Notes: generated from the sequence alone by a model not told the origin. DNA of 64,000 nucleotides from Candidatus Tectimicrobiota bacterium (GCA_026005175.1 BPKO01000003.1:347489-411488), one strand, 5' to 3'; shown: positions 36,826-45,943, counted from the first letter of the stretch. Program-made: numbers and translations.

Positions 36826-37761
36826 TTAGCGGCGATCGGCCCGCAGGGCCACCCAGCCCTCGCGCGCCAGGCGCGCCGACACCGCCAGTCCAGCCGCCTG
36901 CAAGGCCTCGCGCAGGGGCGCTTCTTGCGTCTCCAGAATGCCCGAGACGATCCCGCAGCCCCCGGGCAGCAAGAGCTCGGGCAGCGCCCCGGCCAGGGCC
37001 AGCAGCGGCTCCAGGTAGAGATTGGCCACCAGGTGCGTGTAAGGCCCCTTTGCCACTTCCCAGGAGCCGTGCAGGAAGGCGACCTGGTCGCGCAGGCCGT
37101 TGCGTGCAGCATTGTGGCGGGCCACCGCAACCGCCTGCGGGTCGATATCCACCCCCACGGCGCGCGGCAAGCCGAGCTTGAGGGCCGCCAGAGCCAGGAT
37201 GCCCGAGCCGCAGCCGACGTCGAGGAGGCAGCCCTGCGGATGGCCGGCAAGGGCTTGCACGAGAAGGGTGAGGCACAGCTGCGTGGTGGGGTGCAGGCCG
37301 GTGCCAAACGCCATACTGGGTTCAAGCTCTACGCACGCCATGCCCGCCGGCACCGGCCCCTTCTCCCAGGGCGGGCGGATGAGGAGGCGCTCGGCGATTA
37401 CCAGGGGGGTAAAAAACCGCTGCCACTGCGTCAGGTAGTCGTGCTGGTGCTGCTGCCGGCAGGCCAGCTGCCAGCGCAGCCCCGGCAGCCAGGCCGTCCA
37501 GTCGTACAGCGCCTGCTGGAGGGCCTGCAGGCGCGCCAAAAAAGCTGCATCGGCCGGCCATGCCCCCTGCACCACCGTCCAGCCTGCCGCCTGGGGGCCG
37601 CCTTGCAAGCGAGCCACCGCCTCAGCGGCGAGCACGGTGTCGTCGTGGAGCACCACCGCCCCGGCTTCCAGGCGGTGCAGGCAAGCACTGACGGCGTCGC
37701 TCAGCGGCGACGGCACCTGCACGTAAACATCCCACCAGGGAGACAAGCCCTCATCGAACAT
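36826..37761 (-). CDS. prmA: Ribosomal protein L11 methyltransferase
   Basis: A 311-residue SAM methyltransferase that trimethylates uL11. The signature AFGTGLHPTTQLCL precedes motif I LDVGCGSGILALAA; motif II is VGVDIDPQAV and the catalytic-loop region reads NLYLEPL. The N-terminal substrate-recognition domain covers residues 1-90. It starts 12 bases upstream of rsmE in the same operon, the common prmA-rsmE pairing. Confidence 0.92.
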   Translation of the reverse strand: MFDEGLSPWWDVYVQVPSPLSDAVSACLHRLEAGAVVLHDDTVLAAEAVARLQGGPQAAGWTVVQGAWPADAAFLARLQALQQALYDWTAWLPGLRWQLACRQQHQHDYLTQWQRFFTPLVIAERLLIRPPWEKGPVPAGMACVELEPSMAFGTGLHPTTQLCLTLLVQALAGHPQGCLLDVGCGSGILALAALKLGLPRAVGVDIDPQAVAVARHNAARNGLRDQVAFLHGSWEVAKGPYTHLVANLYLEPLLALAGALPELLLPGGCGIVSGILETQEAPLREALQAAGLAVSARLAREGWVALRADRR

Positions 37762-37800
37762 GGCAGCAGACCACGTCAGGAAGTTGGCGCAGCGGCAGGC

Positions 37801-38856
37801 TCAGCCTTGCGTCAGGAGCTGCGTCACCAGGTTGGCCGTGTAGTCAACGAGCGCCATCACGCGCGGGTACGCCATGCGCTTGGGTCCCACCACCCCCAGC
37901 ACGCCGATGGTGCGGTCGCCGGAGTGAAACGTGCGGGTGACGAAGCTGCACTCGTGCACGTCTTTGAAGGGGGTCTCCGAGCCGATAATCACGTTCACCC
38001 CCGGCTCTTCGAGGCACTTATCGAGGATGCGAATGAGCCGGCTCTTGTCTTCAAACGCCCGCAGCAGCTCCTTCATGCGCTCGGTGTTGGACTGGAACTC
38101 CGGCTGGTCGATGATGTTGGCCGTCCCGCCCAGCACAATCTCCTCGTCTTTCTTGGCGGCTTCCTCGAACGTCTTGCCGCCCACCTGCATGGCTTGCCGC
38201 AGAAGCTGGTCGTACTGGACCTTCTCTTCGGCCATGCGCTCGGCGATGCGCTGCCGGATCAGCCGCAGCGGCTGGCCGGCAAACTCCTGGTTGAGGTAGT
38301 TGGCAATCCGCTGCAGCTCGTCCTGGGTCATTTCTTCCTCGAGGGTGATGAGCTTGTGGTGCACCATCCCCGACTCCAGGACAAAGATGGCCAGCACCTG
38401 GGGACCCCGCACCTTGACGAGCTCCACGCGGGAAAAGACGGCGCTGGCCAGGGTGCGCAGCACGATCCCCGCATAGCGCGAGAGCTCGGAAAGCAGGCGC
38501 GAGATCTCGGCGATGACCTCGTCCATCTCCCCGCGGTAAGGCGGAAAGCGCTGCGCAATGAGCGCCGCTTCCTCGGCGCTGAGCGCTTCGGGCCCCTGCA
38601 GGTGATCGACGTAGTAGCGGTAGCCTTTGTCCGTGGGCACGCGTCCCGCCGAGGTGTGGGGCTGCTCGAGAAAGCCCATCTCCTCCAGATCGGCCATGAC
38701 GTTGCGGATGGTCGCCGGGCTCAGCCCAAACTCAAAGCGCTTGGAAATCGTCCGCGACCCCACCGGCTCGGCCGTCTGGATGAAGCTCTGGACCACTGCC
38801 ATGAGGATGTTCCGCGCCCGCTCATCGAGGGGCTCGTATCCTGCCGTGTCGCGCAT
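37801..38856 (-). CDS. hrcA: Heat-inducible transcription repressor HrcA
   Basis: A repressor of about 350 residues that binds CIRCE and is kept active by GroEL. The N-terminal wHTH contains GSRTISKRFEFGLSPATIRNVMADLEEMGFL, with PHTSAGRVPTDKGYRYYVD following. The C-terminal GAF-like domain contains FHSGDRTIGVLGVVGPKRMAYPRV. The ATG at 38856 is preferred; a GTG at 38865 lies too close to the GGAGG. A perfect CIRCE and a sigma70 promoter lie upstream. grpE and dnaK are not adjacent. Confidence 0.95.
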   Translation of the reverse strand: MRDTAGYEPLDERARNILMAVVQSFIQTAEPVGSRTISKRFEFGLSPATIRNVMADLEEMGFLEQPHTSAGRVPTDKGYRYYVDHLQGPEALSAEEAALIAQRFPPYRGEMDEVIAEISRLLSELSRYAGIVLRTLASAVFSRVELVKVRGPQVLAIFVLESGMVHHKLITLEEEMTQDELQRIANYLNQEFAGQPLRLIRQRIAERMAEEKVQYDQLLRQAMQVGGKTFEEAAKKDEEIVLGGTANIIDQPEFQSNTERMKELLRAFEDKSRLIRILDKCLEEPGVNVIIGSETPFKDVHECSFVTRTFHSGDRTIGVLGVVGPKRMAYPRVMALVDYTANLVTQLLTQG

Positions 38857-38903
38857 TGCCTTCACCCCCCTCCGGCCGCGTCCGCCGCTGCTCGGCGAGG
38901 AAC

Positions 38904-38933
38904 ATTATATCGCCATCCCCTTTCCATAAACAA
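38904..38933 (-). promoter_or_regulatory. hrcA promoter (-35 TTGTTT, -10 TATAAT, 18-bp spacer)
   Basis: On the - strand, TTGTTT at 38933-38928 and TATAAT at 38909-38904 are separated by 18 bases. Transcription would start near 38897 and give a leader of about 40 bases to hrcA. The CIRCE lies upstream of the -35 rather than over the start site. Confidence 0.7.
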
Positions 38934-38950
38934 TCCTCCACGCGGTAATT

Positions 38951-38977
38951 TTAGCACTCAACGGCAAAGAGTGCTAA
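38951..38977. promoter_or_regulatory. CIRCE operator
   Basis: A perfect consensus: TTAGCACTC, nine bases, GAGTGCTAA. This is the HrcA binding site. It stands between hrcA (-) and holB (+), 17 bases upstream of the hrcA -35 box and about 80 bases from the holB start. Confidence 0.96.
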
Positions 38978-39058
38978 CAGTTTCCGAAAGCCTCGGGGAA
39001 GGCGGGCAAGGCGAAGCGGGGTGTGGTAGGCTTGGAGGGGGTAGGGAGGAGCAGCGAG

Positions 39059-40039
39059 GTGGGGTTTGCGCACATCGAAGGGCAAGCGCGGGCGGTGCAG
39101 CTGCTGCGCCGGGCGCTGGCCAGCGGGCGGGTGGCCCACGCCTATCTTTTTTATGGCCCGAGCGGGGTGGGCAAGCGGCTCACCGCCTTGCAGTTTCTCA
39201 AGGCCCTTTACTGCCAGGCGCTTCCCGACGACAGCTGCGACGCGTGCGCGGCTTGCCGCAAGGTGGCCTCGGGGAACCATCCCGACGTGCTGCGGCTGGC
39301 TCCCGAAGGGGGCACCCTGGGCATCGAGGCGATTCGGGCCCTGCAGCGGCGGCTGGGGTACCGGCCCTACGAGGGCGTGCGGACGGCGGTACTCCTTGAG
39401 GACTGCGACGCGCTTTCGTTGCCGGCGGCCAATGCGCTCCTCAAAACGCTGGAAGAGCCCCCGGCAGAAGCGCTGCTGCTCTTGCTGACTTGCCGCAAAG
39501 CGGCCTTGCCGCTCACCGTGGTCTCGCGCTGCCAGCCGGTGCCGTTTCAGCCCCTGACGCCCGCGCAGCGGCAAGCCCTTTTCGAGCGCCAGGGGCTGGA
39601 CCGCGAAACGGCGGCGGCGGCGGCGGCCTTCGTGCAGAGCGGGCTGCCTTTGCCCGCCGGCGAGGCCTTGCCGCTGCTGCGCGAGCTGCGGCAGCAGGCG
39701 CTGGCGCTGCTGCAGGCCCTCGCCCGCGGGGAGGTGCTGCCGGCGTTTTTAGAAGCGCGGGCGCTGGCCGGGCAGCGCGAGCGCTGCGAGCTGCTGCTGC
39801 ACTGGCTGGCGCTGTTGTGCCGGGATCTGGCGGTGGTGCGCCTCTCCCCGGCGACCGGGCTATACAACCCCACGCTGCGGCAAGCGCTCAGCGCGCTGGC
39901 CGCCCAGCTTTCCCCTGCCGCCCTGCTTGCCGCCTTTACCCGCATCGACCAGGCGCGGCAGCGGCTGGCGGCGCACGGCAATGCCCAGCTGCTCTTTGAA
40001 GCCCTCTTGCTCGAGCTGCAGCCCCTGCTGTCGCCCTGA
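39059..40039 (+). CDS. holB: DNA polymerase III subunit delta'
   Basis: A clamp-loader AAA+ subunit of 326 residues. The Walker A-like GPSGVGKRLTALQ is followed by a zinc-binding cysteine group (CDACAACRKV), the Walker B region (AVLLEDCDALSLPAANALLKTLEEPP) and a C-terminal collar of helices. The GTG at 39059 was chosen because GGGAGGAG lies 7 bases upstream; an upstream GTG at 39023 adds 12 codons without family support. It is divergent from hrcA and convergent with the folate enzyme. Confidence 0.88.
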   Translation: MGFAHIEGQARAVQLLRRALASGRVAHAYLFYGPSGVGKRLTALQFLKALYCQALPDDSCDACAACRKVASGNHPDVLRLAPEGGTLGIEAIRALQRRLGYRPYEGVRTAVLLEDCDALSLPAANALLKTLEEPPAEALLLLLTCRKAALPLTVVSRCQPVPFQPLTPAQRQALFERQGLDRETAAAAAAFVQSGLPLPAGEALPLLRELRQQALALLQALARGEVLPAFLEARALAGQRERCELLLHWLALLCRDLAVVRLSPATGLYNPTLRQALSALAAQLSPAALLAAFTRIDQARQRLAAHGNAQLLFEALLLELQPLLSP

Positions 40040-40046
40040 AGCCCCC

Positions 40047-40658
40047 TCAAGCCGGCTTGCCTGCCTGGTGGCAGTCGATCACCCCCGCTTCGGTCACCAC
40101 GTAGTGCACGCGCACGTCCGCTGGCCCCATCGGCACCTGCGGCACCAGCTGGCAGTGAAAGGCCAAGCCACACGTCCAGGCCGCCGGCGCCAGCTGCTTC
40201 AGGAAGCGGTCGTAGTATCCCTTGCCAAAGCCGAGCCGCCCGCCGCAGGGGTCAAATGCCACCCCGGGCACCAGGACGCCTTCGATCGCCGAAGGAGGCA
40301 CCACGTGGCGGGTGTCGCGGGGCTCGAGGATGCCGTAGGGGCCGCGCTGCAGCGCCGCAGGGTCTCCCGGCAGGGGCACGGCCAGCAGCGCCTGCTCGCG
40401 CACCACCGGCACCACGAGGCGCTTGCCTTGCTGGCGGGCGAGGGCAATGAGGGGCTGGGTTTGCACCTCCTGCGGCAGGGACAAGTAGACCATCAGGGTG
40501 TGGCTGGCGCGGAACGCCGGCAAGGCACCGAGGTGGGCGGCGATCGCCGCGCTTTTGGCCTCGATCTCTGCGGGGGTCAGGCGGGCCCGCCGGGCCAGGA
40601 GGCAGCGCCGCAAGCGCGCTTTGGCCGCTGCCAGCGCCGTGGGGTTTGCTCCTGCCAC
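40047..40658 (-). CDS. 5-formyltetrahydrofolate cyclo-ligase
   Basis: A 203-residue enzyme that converts 5-formyl-THF to 5,10-methenyl-THF with ATP. The conserved end is VPGVAFDPCGGRLGFGKGYYDRFL, with R and G positions intact. It follows zapA by 5 bases, the zapA/ygfA arrangement common in proteobacteria, though no room for 6S RNA exists between them here. GTG start. Confidence 0.92.
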   Translation of the reverse strand: MAGANPTALAAAKARLRRCLLARRARLTPAEIEAKSAAIAAHLGALPAFRASHTLMVYLSLPQEVQTQPLIALARQQGKRLVVPVVREQALLAVPLPGDPAALQRGPYGILEPRDTRHVVPPSAIEGVLVPGVAFDPCGGRLGFGKGYYDRFLKQLAPAAWTCGLAFHCQLVPQVPMGPADVRVHYVVTEAGVIDCHQAGKPA

Positions 40659-40663
40659 CGGGG

Positions 40664-40954
40664 TCAGGCTTCGGCAAGCTGGGCTTGCACGAGGGCGATA
40701 AGCTGCTCGGCTTTGGCGTCCAGCAGGCGTGCGGTGTGTTCGTAGTGCTGGCGGAGCTTGAAGAGGTCGTCGGCGATGTTGAGGGCAGCCAGGATGGCCA
40801 TGCGGTTAAGCGGCATGGCTTTGCTCGTCGAGGCCACGGCCCGCAGGCGCTCATCCACATAGCCCGCCAGCTGCTGGAGGTAAGCCGGAGACGCCTCCCC
40901 CGCCGCAATGCGAAACCGCTGGCCCAGGATCGTCACCTCGATATCCTCTGCCAT
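40664..40954 (-). CDS. zapA: Cell division protein ZapA
   Basis: A 96-residue protein with the ZapA N-terminal fold (VTILGQRFRIAAGEASPAYLQQLAGYVDERL) and a C-terminal coiled coil. ZapA cross-links FtsZ filaments. It sits 9 bases after a small coiled-coil gene that is likely ZapB-like, and upstream of the folate cyclo-ligase. Confidence 0.92.
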   Translation of the reverse strand: MAEDIEVTILGQRFRIAAGEASPAYLQQLAGYVDERLRAVASTSKAMPLNRMAILAALNIADDLFKLRQHYEHTARLLDAKAEQLIALVQAQLAEA

Positions 40955-40963
40955 TGCGCCCCC

Positions 40964-41269
40964 CTACTCAGTAGCCTCGGGACTGCAGCCCATCTGGGCT
41001 TCCAGGCGCTCGATCACGGCGAGCATTTGCTCGAGCTTCTGGCGCATGAGCGTGCGCTCTTGCTGCCAGGTCTGCACCAGCGCCCGCAAGCGCGCGGCTT
41101 CTTCGCGCTCCGGCTGCAGCTGTTGCAACGTCTTTTGCTGCGCCTGCAAGGTCTCTTGCAACTCAGCCAGGCGCTGCGCGAGCTGGCTTTTTTCCTCTTT
41201 GAGGCGGCGGTAAGCATCCACCAGGCGCAGCAGCGACGCCTCCAGCGCCTCGAGTTTTTCAAGGTCCAT
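40964..41269 (-). CDS. Small coiled-coil protein, ZapB-like
   Basis: A 101-residue protein that is almost entirely one coiled coil (LEKLEALEASLLRLVDAYRRLKEEKSQL through LEQMLAVIERLE). The ATG at 41269 gives the compact form. Length, composition and placement before zapA fit a ZapB-type division partner. The sequence is too low in complexity to prove homology. Confidence 0.65.
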   Translation of the reverse strand: MDLEKLEALEASLLRLVDAYRRLKEEKSQLAQRLAELQETLQAQQKTLQQLQPEREEAARLRALVQTWQQERTLMRQKLEQMLAVIERLEAQMGCSPEATE

Positions 41270-41300
41270 GGCACGCCCTCGCAGGGGGCGGGCGAGCCCG

Positions 41301-41666
41301 TTACGAGGCCGGCGGCAGGTGGGCTTTGGCCACCGCCACCACCTGCGCGAAGGCAGCCGGGTCGTGCACGGCCACCTCGGCGAGGACTTTGCGGTCGAGG
41401 CCAACGTTGGCGCGCTTCAAGGCTGCCATGAACTGGCTGTAAGACAGCCCGTGCAGGCGCGCCGCCGCATTGATGCGCAGAATCCACAGGCGCCGGAACA
41501 TGCGCTTGCGCGTGCGCCGGTCCCGGTACGCAAACTTCCACCCGCGCTGGACCGTTTCGCGCGCCTTGCGGTAAAGGTTGCCACGCGCCCCCCAATTCCC
41601 CTTGGCGTGGCGCAAGAGGCGCTTATGGCGTCGCCGGGTGACCGGACCACTGGTTGCCCGAGGCAT
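41301..41666 (-). CDS. rplT: 50S ribosomal protein bL20
   Basis: A 121-residue protein. The basic N-terminal tail leads to [31 protein letters not shown], then [22 protein letters not shown] complete bL20, third gene of the infC-rpmI-rplT operon; it is the autogenous repressor of this operon in E. coli. Confidence 0.96.
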   Translation of the reverse strand: MPRATSGPVTRRRHKRLLRHAKGNWGARGNLYRKARETVQRGWKFAYRDRRTRKRMFRRLWILRINAAARLHGLSYSQFMAALKRANVGLDRKVLAEVAVHDPAAFAQVVAVAKAHLPPAS

Positions 41667-41682
41667 CGTCTTGCTCCTGTCG

Positions 41683-41877
41683 CTAGGCTCCGATCAGTCG
41701 TCTGACGCGCGGCACGTCCACCGGCGCCACCAGGGCAGCGCGCCGCAGCTGGCGTTTGCGCTTGCGCGTCTTTTTCGTCAAGATATGCCGCCGGTTGGTC
41801 CGATTGCGCCGGATCTTACCGGTGGCGGTGAGCCGGAAGCGCTTCTGGGCGCTCCGGTTGCTGCGCATTTTGGGCAT
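41683..41877 (-). CDS. rpmI: 50S ribosomal protein bL35
   Basis: A 64-residue basic protein opening [22 protein letters not shown] with [18 protein letters not shown]. Complete. It lies between infC and rplT with gaps of 16 bases on each side, the standard order. Confidence 0.96.
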   Translation of the reverse strand: MPKMRSNRSAQKRFRLTATGKIRRNRTNRRHILTKKTRKRKRQLRRAALVAPVDVPRVRRLIGA

Positions 41878-41893
41878 GGCCTCAACTCCTGCG

Positions 41894-42403
41894 TTAGGGG
41901 TGGCGCGGCCCGAGCACCATGGTCATGGTGCGCCCTTCTTGCCGGGGCGGCTGCTCCACCACCCCCACGTCGGCCACATCGGCGGCCAGGCGCGCCAGCA
42001 TCCGTTCGCCGAGCTCCACGTGCGCCAGCTCGCGGCCGCGGAACATGACGGTGACTTTGGCCTTGTGCCCTTCCTGCAAGAAGCGGCGCACGTGCTGGCT
42101 TTTGAACTGATAGTCGTGCTCTTCGGTCTTGGGTCGCAGCTTGATTTCCTTGATGGTGATGACTTTTTGCTTCTTCTTGGCCTGCTGCAGGCGCTTGCTC
42201 TGCTGGTACTTGAACTTGCCGTAGTCCATGATCCGGCACACCGGGGGGTGCTCGTGCGGCGCCACCTCCACCAGGTCCAGACCCTGTTCTTCGGCCAGCT
42301 GCAGCGCATCCCGAAGCGGCATGATGCCAAGCTGGACACCGTCCTGACTCACGACACGCACTTCGCGTGCCCGAATCATCTCATTGACACGCTGCTGCCT
42401 TAT
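41894..42403 (-). CDS. infC: Translation initiation factor IF-3, probable AUA start
   Basis: IF-3 with both domains: RAREVRVVSQDGVQLGIMPLRDAL and the C-terminal KEIKLRPKTEEHDYQFK and FRGRELAH. The first ATG in frame (42379) has no Shine-Dalgarno and would drop the conserved RVNExIRA lead. An ATA at 42401-42403, 8 codons upstream, gives IRQQRVNEMIRARE and sits 6 bases after a perfect GGAGGTGA. Rare non-AUG starts (AUU) are known for infC and let IF-3 regulate itself; AUA is inferred here. Confidence 0.9.
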   Translation of the reverse strand: MRQQRVNEMIRAREVRVVSQDGVQLGIMPLRDALQLAEEQGLDLVEVAPHEHPPVCRIMDYGKFKYQQSKRLQQAKKKQKVITIKEIKLRPKTEEHDYQFKSQHVRRFLQEGHKAKVTVMFRGRELAHVELGERMLARLAADVADVGVVEQPPRQEGRTMTMVLGPRHP

Positions 42404-42435
42404 GGCTGGTCACCTCCCCCCTCGCGTCCTCCCTG

Positions 42436-42471
42436 CCCTGCGGCGGGGAGAGCGGCCTCCCCGCCGCAGGG
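42436..42471 (-). promoter_or_regulatory. Perfect 15-bp hairpin between tRNA-Val and infC
   Basis: CCCTGCGGCGGGGAG and its exact complement around a 6-base loop. It lies 4 bases from the 3' end of tRNA-Val and about 18 bases before the infC Shine-Dalgarno. No U-run follows on the - strand, so it is not a standard terminator. It may protect or process the tRNA 3' end, or structure the infC leader. Confidence 0.65.
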
Positions 42472-42474
42472 AAG

Positions 42475-42546
42475 TAGGCACGGGCGGTTTCGAACCGCCG
42501 ACCTCTTGCGCGTCAAGCAAGCGCTCTCCCCCTGAGCTACGTGCCT
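42475..42546 (-). tRNA. tRNA-Val (GAC)
   Basis: A 72-nt cloverleaf: acceptor AGGCACG/CGTGCCT, D arm GCTC/GAGC, anticodon stem CTTGC/GCAAG with loop TTGACGC (anticodon GAC), T arm GGCGG TTCGAAA CCGCC, discriminator A. CCA is not encoded. Confidence 0.92.
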
Positions 42547-42557
42547 ACTGCATGCTG

Positions 42558-42586
42558 AACTTACCGTTACCGCCACCGCTTGTCAA
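42558..42586 (-). promoter_or_regulatory. Promoter of tRNA-Val
   Basis: On the - strand, TTGACA (42586-42581), a 17-base spacer, then TAAGTT (42563-42558), ending 11 bases before the tRNA 5' end. Read-through could also serve infC-rpmI-rplT. Confidence 0.75.
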
Positions 42587-42606
42587 GCGAAACGCCTCCT
42601 GGCGCC

Positions 42607-43845
42607 CTAACTTGCCTGTTTGTAAAGCAAAACCGGCTTCTGGCGCTTGTAGACCACCTCCTCGGTGATCACGCACTCCTGGATGTCGCTGCGCGAGGGC
42701 AGCTCGTACATCGTATCGAGCATGATGTCTTCCAGGATCGAGCGCAGCCCCCGCGCGCCGGTATTGCGGCGCATGGCTTCCTGGGCGATGGCGCGCAGCG
42801 CCCCTTCGGTAAACTTGAGCTTGACTTGCTCGAACTCGAAGTACTTCTGGTACTGCCGCACCAGGGCGTTTTTGGGCTCGGTGAGGATGCGTACGAGGTC
42901 GTTTTCCGTCAGCTCGTCGAGGGTGACCACGATGGGCAGGCGCCCCACGAACTCCGGAATCAGCCCGTACTTGAGGAGGTCTTCGGGCTGCACCTGCGCC
43001 AGCAGCTCGCCCACCGGCCGCTCGCGCCGCGAGTAGATCGGCGCCTCAAAGCCCACGGTGCGCTGGCCCACGCGCTGCTCGATGATTTTTTCCAGCCCGT
43101 GGAAGGCGCCGCCGCAGATAAAGAGGATGTCGGTGGTATCGACTTGCAGAAACTCCTGGTGGGGGTGCTTTCTTCCCCCTTGCGGCGGCACGTTGGCGAT
43201 GGTTCCTTCGATGATTTTGAGCAGGGCCTGCTGCACGCCTTCCCCCGAGACGTCGCGGGTGATCGAGGGATTCTCCGACTTGCGGCTGATTTTGTCGATC
43301 TCGTCGATGTAGACGATCCCCTTTTCGGCCCGCTCGATGTCGTAATCGGCGGCTTGCAGCAGGCGCAAGATGACGTTTTCCACGTCTTCGCCCACGTAGC
43401 CCGCCTCGGTCAGGGTGGTGGCGTCGGCAATGGTAAAGGGTACGTCGAGGATACGCGCCAGGGTCTGGGCGAGCAGCGTCTTGCCCGAGCCGGTGGGGCC
43501 AATCAGCAGCACGTTGCTCTTTTGCAGCTCCACGTCGCCGGTTTCGGCTTTGGACTCGATGCGCTTGTAGTGGTTGTAGACCGCCACCGCGAGCACTTTT
43601 TTGGCGCGCGTCTGCCCGATGACGTACTCGTCAAGCTGGCGTTTGATGTCGCGCGGGGTGGGCAGGTGCGACGACCGCTGGCCTTTTTCTGCCGCCGTCT
43701 CTTCCTGCAGAATGTCGTTGCACAGCTCCACACACTCGTCGCAAATGTACACGGTCGGTCCGGCGATGAGGCGTTTCACCTCGTCCTGCGTCTTGCCGCA
43801 AAACGAGCAGCGCAAGACCTCCCCTTGCCCCTCCTTGCGCGCCAT
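42607..43845 (-). CDS. clpX: ATP-dependent Clp protease ATP-binding subunit ClpX
   Basis: A 412-residue AAA+ unfoldase. The zinc-binding domain has C13, C16, C35 and C38. Walker A is GPTGSGKT at 116-123 and Walker B is YIDEIDK. The ClpP-docking loop and sensor-2 region are intact. It starts 14 bases after the clpP stop; tig-clpP-clpX is the classical operon order. Confidence 0.97.
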   Translation of the reverse strand: MARKEGQGEVLRCSFCGKTQDEVKRLIAGPTVYICDECVELCNDILQEETAAEKGQRSSHLPTPRDIKRQLDEYVIGQTRAKKVLAVAVYNHYKRIESKAETGDVELQKSNVLLIGPTGSGKTLLAQTLARILDVPFTIADATTLTEAGYVGEDVENVILRLLQAADYDIERAEKGIVYIDEIDKISRKSENPSITRDVSGEGVQQALLKIIEGTIANVPPQGGRKHPHQEFLQVDTTDILFICGGAFHGLEKIIEQRVGQRTVGFEAPIYSRRERPVGELLAQVQPEDLLKYGLIPEFVGRLPIVVTLDELTENDLVRILTEPKNALVRQYQKYFEFEQVKLKFTEGALRAIAQEAMRRNTGARGLRSILEDIMLDTMYELPSRSDIQECVITEEVVYKRQKPVLLYKQAS

Positions 43846-43859
43846 TGTTGCTCCTTCCT

Positions 43860-44492
43860 TTAGGGCTTGGCGATGCCACCCGAGGCGGCAGGCGCCGCGG
43901 AGCGCTTGCCGTCACGCGAGACGATAACCTCGTCGATGATCCCGTAGGCTTTGGCCTCCTGCGCGGTCATGAAGCGGTCGCGCTCGGTATCCTCCTCGAT
44001 TTTCGTCCGCGGCTGGCCGGTGTGCTTGGTCAGGATGTCGTTGATGACCCCTTTGATGCGCAGGATCTCGCGGGCATGGATTTCGATGTCCGTGGCCTGC
44101 CCCTGCACGCCGCCCATGGGCTGGTGGATCATGATGGTGGCGTGCGGCAAGGCATAGCGCTTGCCCGGCGCGCCGGCCGCCAGCAAGAGGGCACCGGCAC
44201 TGGCCGCCAGCCCGATGCAAATCGTCGACACATCGGGGCGGATGTACTGCATCGTGTCGTAAATCGCCAGCCCCGCCGTCACCGAGCCCCCCGGGCTGTT
44301 GATGTAAAAGGCGATGTCGCGGTCGGGGTCCTCGGCCTCCAGAAAGAGGAGCTGCGCGATGATCAGGTTGGCCACCACGTCATTGATGGGGGTTCCGAGA
44401 AACACAATGCGGTCTTTGAGCAGCCGCGAGTAAATATCGTACGCGCGCTCGCCGCGGCTGGTCTGCTCGACGACGATAGGCACCAGGGCCAT
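43860..44492 (-). CDS. clpP: ATP-dependent Clp protease proteolytic subunit
   Basis: A 210-residue serine peptidase with the triad S98 (GLAASAG), H123 (MIHQP) and D172 (TERDRF). The N-terminal gating segment ([22 protein letters not shown]) is intact. It follows tig by about 30 bases and precedes clpX. Confidence 0.97.
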   Translation of the reverse strand: MALVPIVVEQTSRGERAYDIYSRLLKDRIVFLGTPINDVVANLIIAQLLFLEAEDPDRDIAFYINSPGGSVTAGLAIYDTMQYIRPDVSTICIGLAASAGALLLAAGAPGKRYALPHATIMIHQPMGGVQGQATDIEIHAREILRIKGVINDILTKHTGQPRTKIEEDTERDRFMTAQEAKAYGIIDEVIVSRDGKRSAAPAASGGIAKP

Positions 44493-44521
44493 CCCTGCGT
44501 CCTCCTCATGGCCGGCAAGGG

Positions 44522-45828
44522 TTAGGCGCCGGCCTCTTCGCTCACCAAGGTATCGGTCACGTCGATGGCTGCTAAAATCGTGGCAAAAATTTTGCGCTCC
44601 CGCAAACGCGTCTCCAGCGCCTGCAGGGTACCGTTGCGCGCCATGGCGGCTTTAAGGGCTTCGGGATTCTGGGCCATGCGGGCGGCCAGCGAAGCCACCT
44701 CGGCGTCGACTTCGGCCGGCTCGACGGTGATGCCGGCGGCTTCGCCGATGCGGCGCAGCAGCAGCTGGCCGCGCACCATCTCGCGCGCCTGCGCCTCGTA
44801 GGTCTCCCGCAGCGTTTCGGGATCAACGGCGTAGTCGGCTTCGCTGGGCTCGCGGCCGGTCTCGCGGCGCCGCTGCTGCAAGTAAAGGCGGCGCATCTGC
44901 TCGCGCACCAGCGCGTCGGGGACCTCAATGGGGTTTTCGGCCACCAGCCGCGCCACGATCTCGCGCTGCAGGGCCTCCTCGGCCCCGCTGGCGCGCCGCT
45001 TCTTCTAACTCGCGGCGCAGGCGCTGCCGCAGCGCAGCCAGCGACTCGGCGTCTTCGTAAGCCTGCGCAAACTCGTCGTCCAGCTCGGGCAGGACTTTTT
45101 CTTTGATTTCGCTCACCGTCACCTGCAGCTGCGCCGTCTTTCCCGCCACCCGCCGGCTCGGGGTGCGACTCGGGAAAAGTCACAGTCAGGGTGCGCGTCT
45201 CGCCGGCCTGCATGCCCAGCAAGCCGCTTTCCAGCTCGGGCAGCAACCGCCCTGCCCCCACCTCGACGAGCACGTGGGTGCCCGTCAATGCGGGCACCGG
45301 CCGGCCGTCCACCGTGCCCTGATAGCTCACCAAGACGTAATCGCCTGCCTGCACGGCGCGCCCGCTGACGGCCCGCAGCTCGGCGTGGCGCTCGCGCAGC
45401 TGCGCCAGGGCGCGGTCGACGTCGGCCTCGCTCACCACCGGAATGCGGCGCTCCAGCCGCCAGCCCCGGTACTCGGGCACCGGGATGTCGGGGAGCACGT
45501 CCACCGTGGCCACCACCTGCAGCGGCTGCCCCGGGGTCAGGGTGAGGTGCTCGATGTGGGGCTGTTCGACGGCTTGCAGCTGCTGCTGCGCCAAGGCGTT
45601 GCTTAAGACCTCGGGCACCAGCTTCTGGAAGACTTCCTGCTCCACGCTGTGGCGGTAGTGATGGGCAAGGAGCTGGCGCGGCACTTTGCCTTGCCGGAAG
45701 CCGGGCAGCTTGACGCGCTTTTGCAGCTGCCGGTAGACGGCGTCAAAGGCGCGGTCGACCTCTTCGGCCGCCAGCGTCACCCGCAGGCGTCGCCGGCAAG
45801 GCGACACCGCTTCTGCTTCGATGTGCAT
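44522..45828 (-). CDS. tig: Trigger factor, frameshifted twice
   Basis: Ribosome-bound chaperone and peptidyl-prolyl isomerase. The N-terminal ribosome-binding signature is [12 protein letters not shown]; the FKBP domain includes [19 protein letters not shown]; the C-terminal helical arms occupy 44522-44980. Frame changes near 45155 and 44990 join these parts. ATG at 45828 with a GGAAGCGGAG leader. An intact operon context and complete domains argue for assembly errors. Confidence 0.92.
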
Positions 45829-45852
45829 GCTCCGCTTCCTACCTAGGCGCCC

Positions 45853-45939
45853 TGGTGGCTGCCCCGAGACTCGAACTCGGACACCCGCACGGGTACTGGC
45901 TCCTAAGGCCAGCGTGTCTACCCATTCCACCAGGCAGCC
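45853..45939 (-). tRNA. tRNA-Leu (TAG)
   Basis: An 87-nt class II tRNA with a long variable arm. Acceptor GGCTGCC/GGCAGCC, discriminator A and encoded CCA. Anticodon stem CTGGC/GCCAG around loop CTTAGGA gives anticodon TAG (reads CUA). It lies between tRNA-Lys and tig, probably in one transcript. Confidence 0.93.
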
Positions 45940-45943
45940 ACAG

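Noticed and set aside
42436-42471. The hairpin before infC as an intrinsic terminator
   Set aside because: No T-run follows on either strand.
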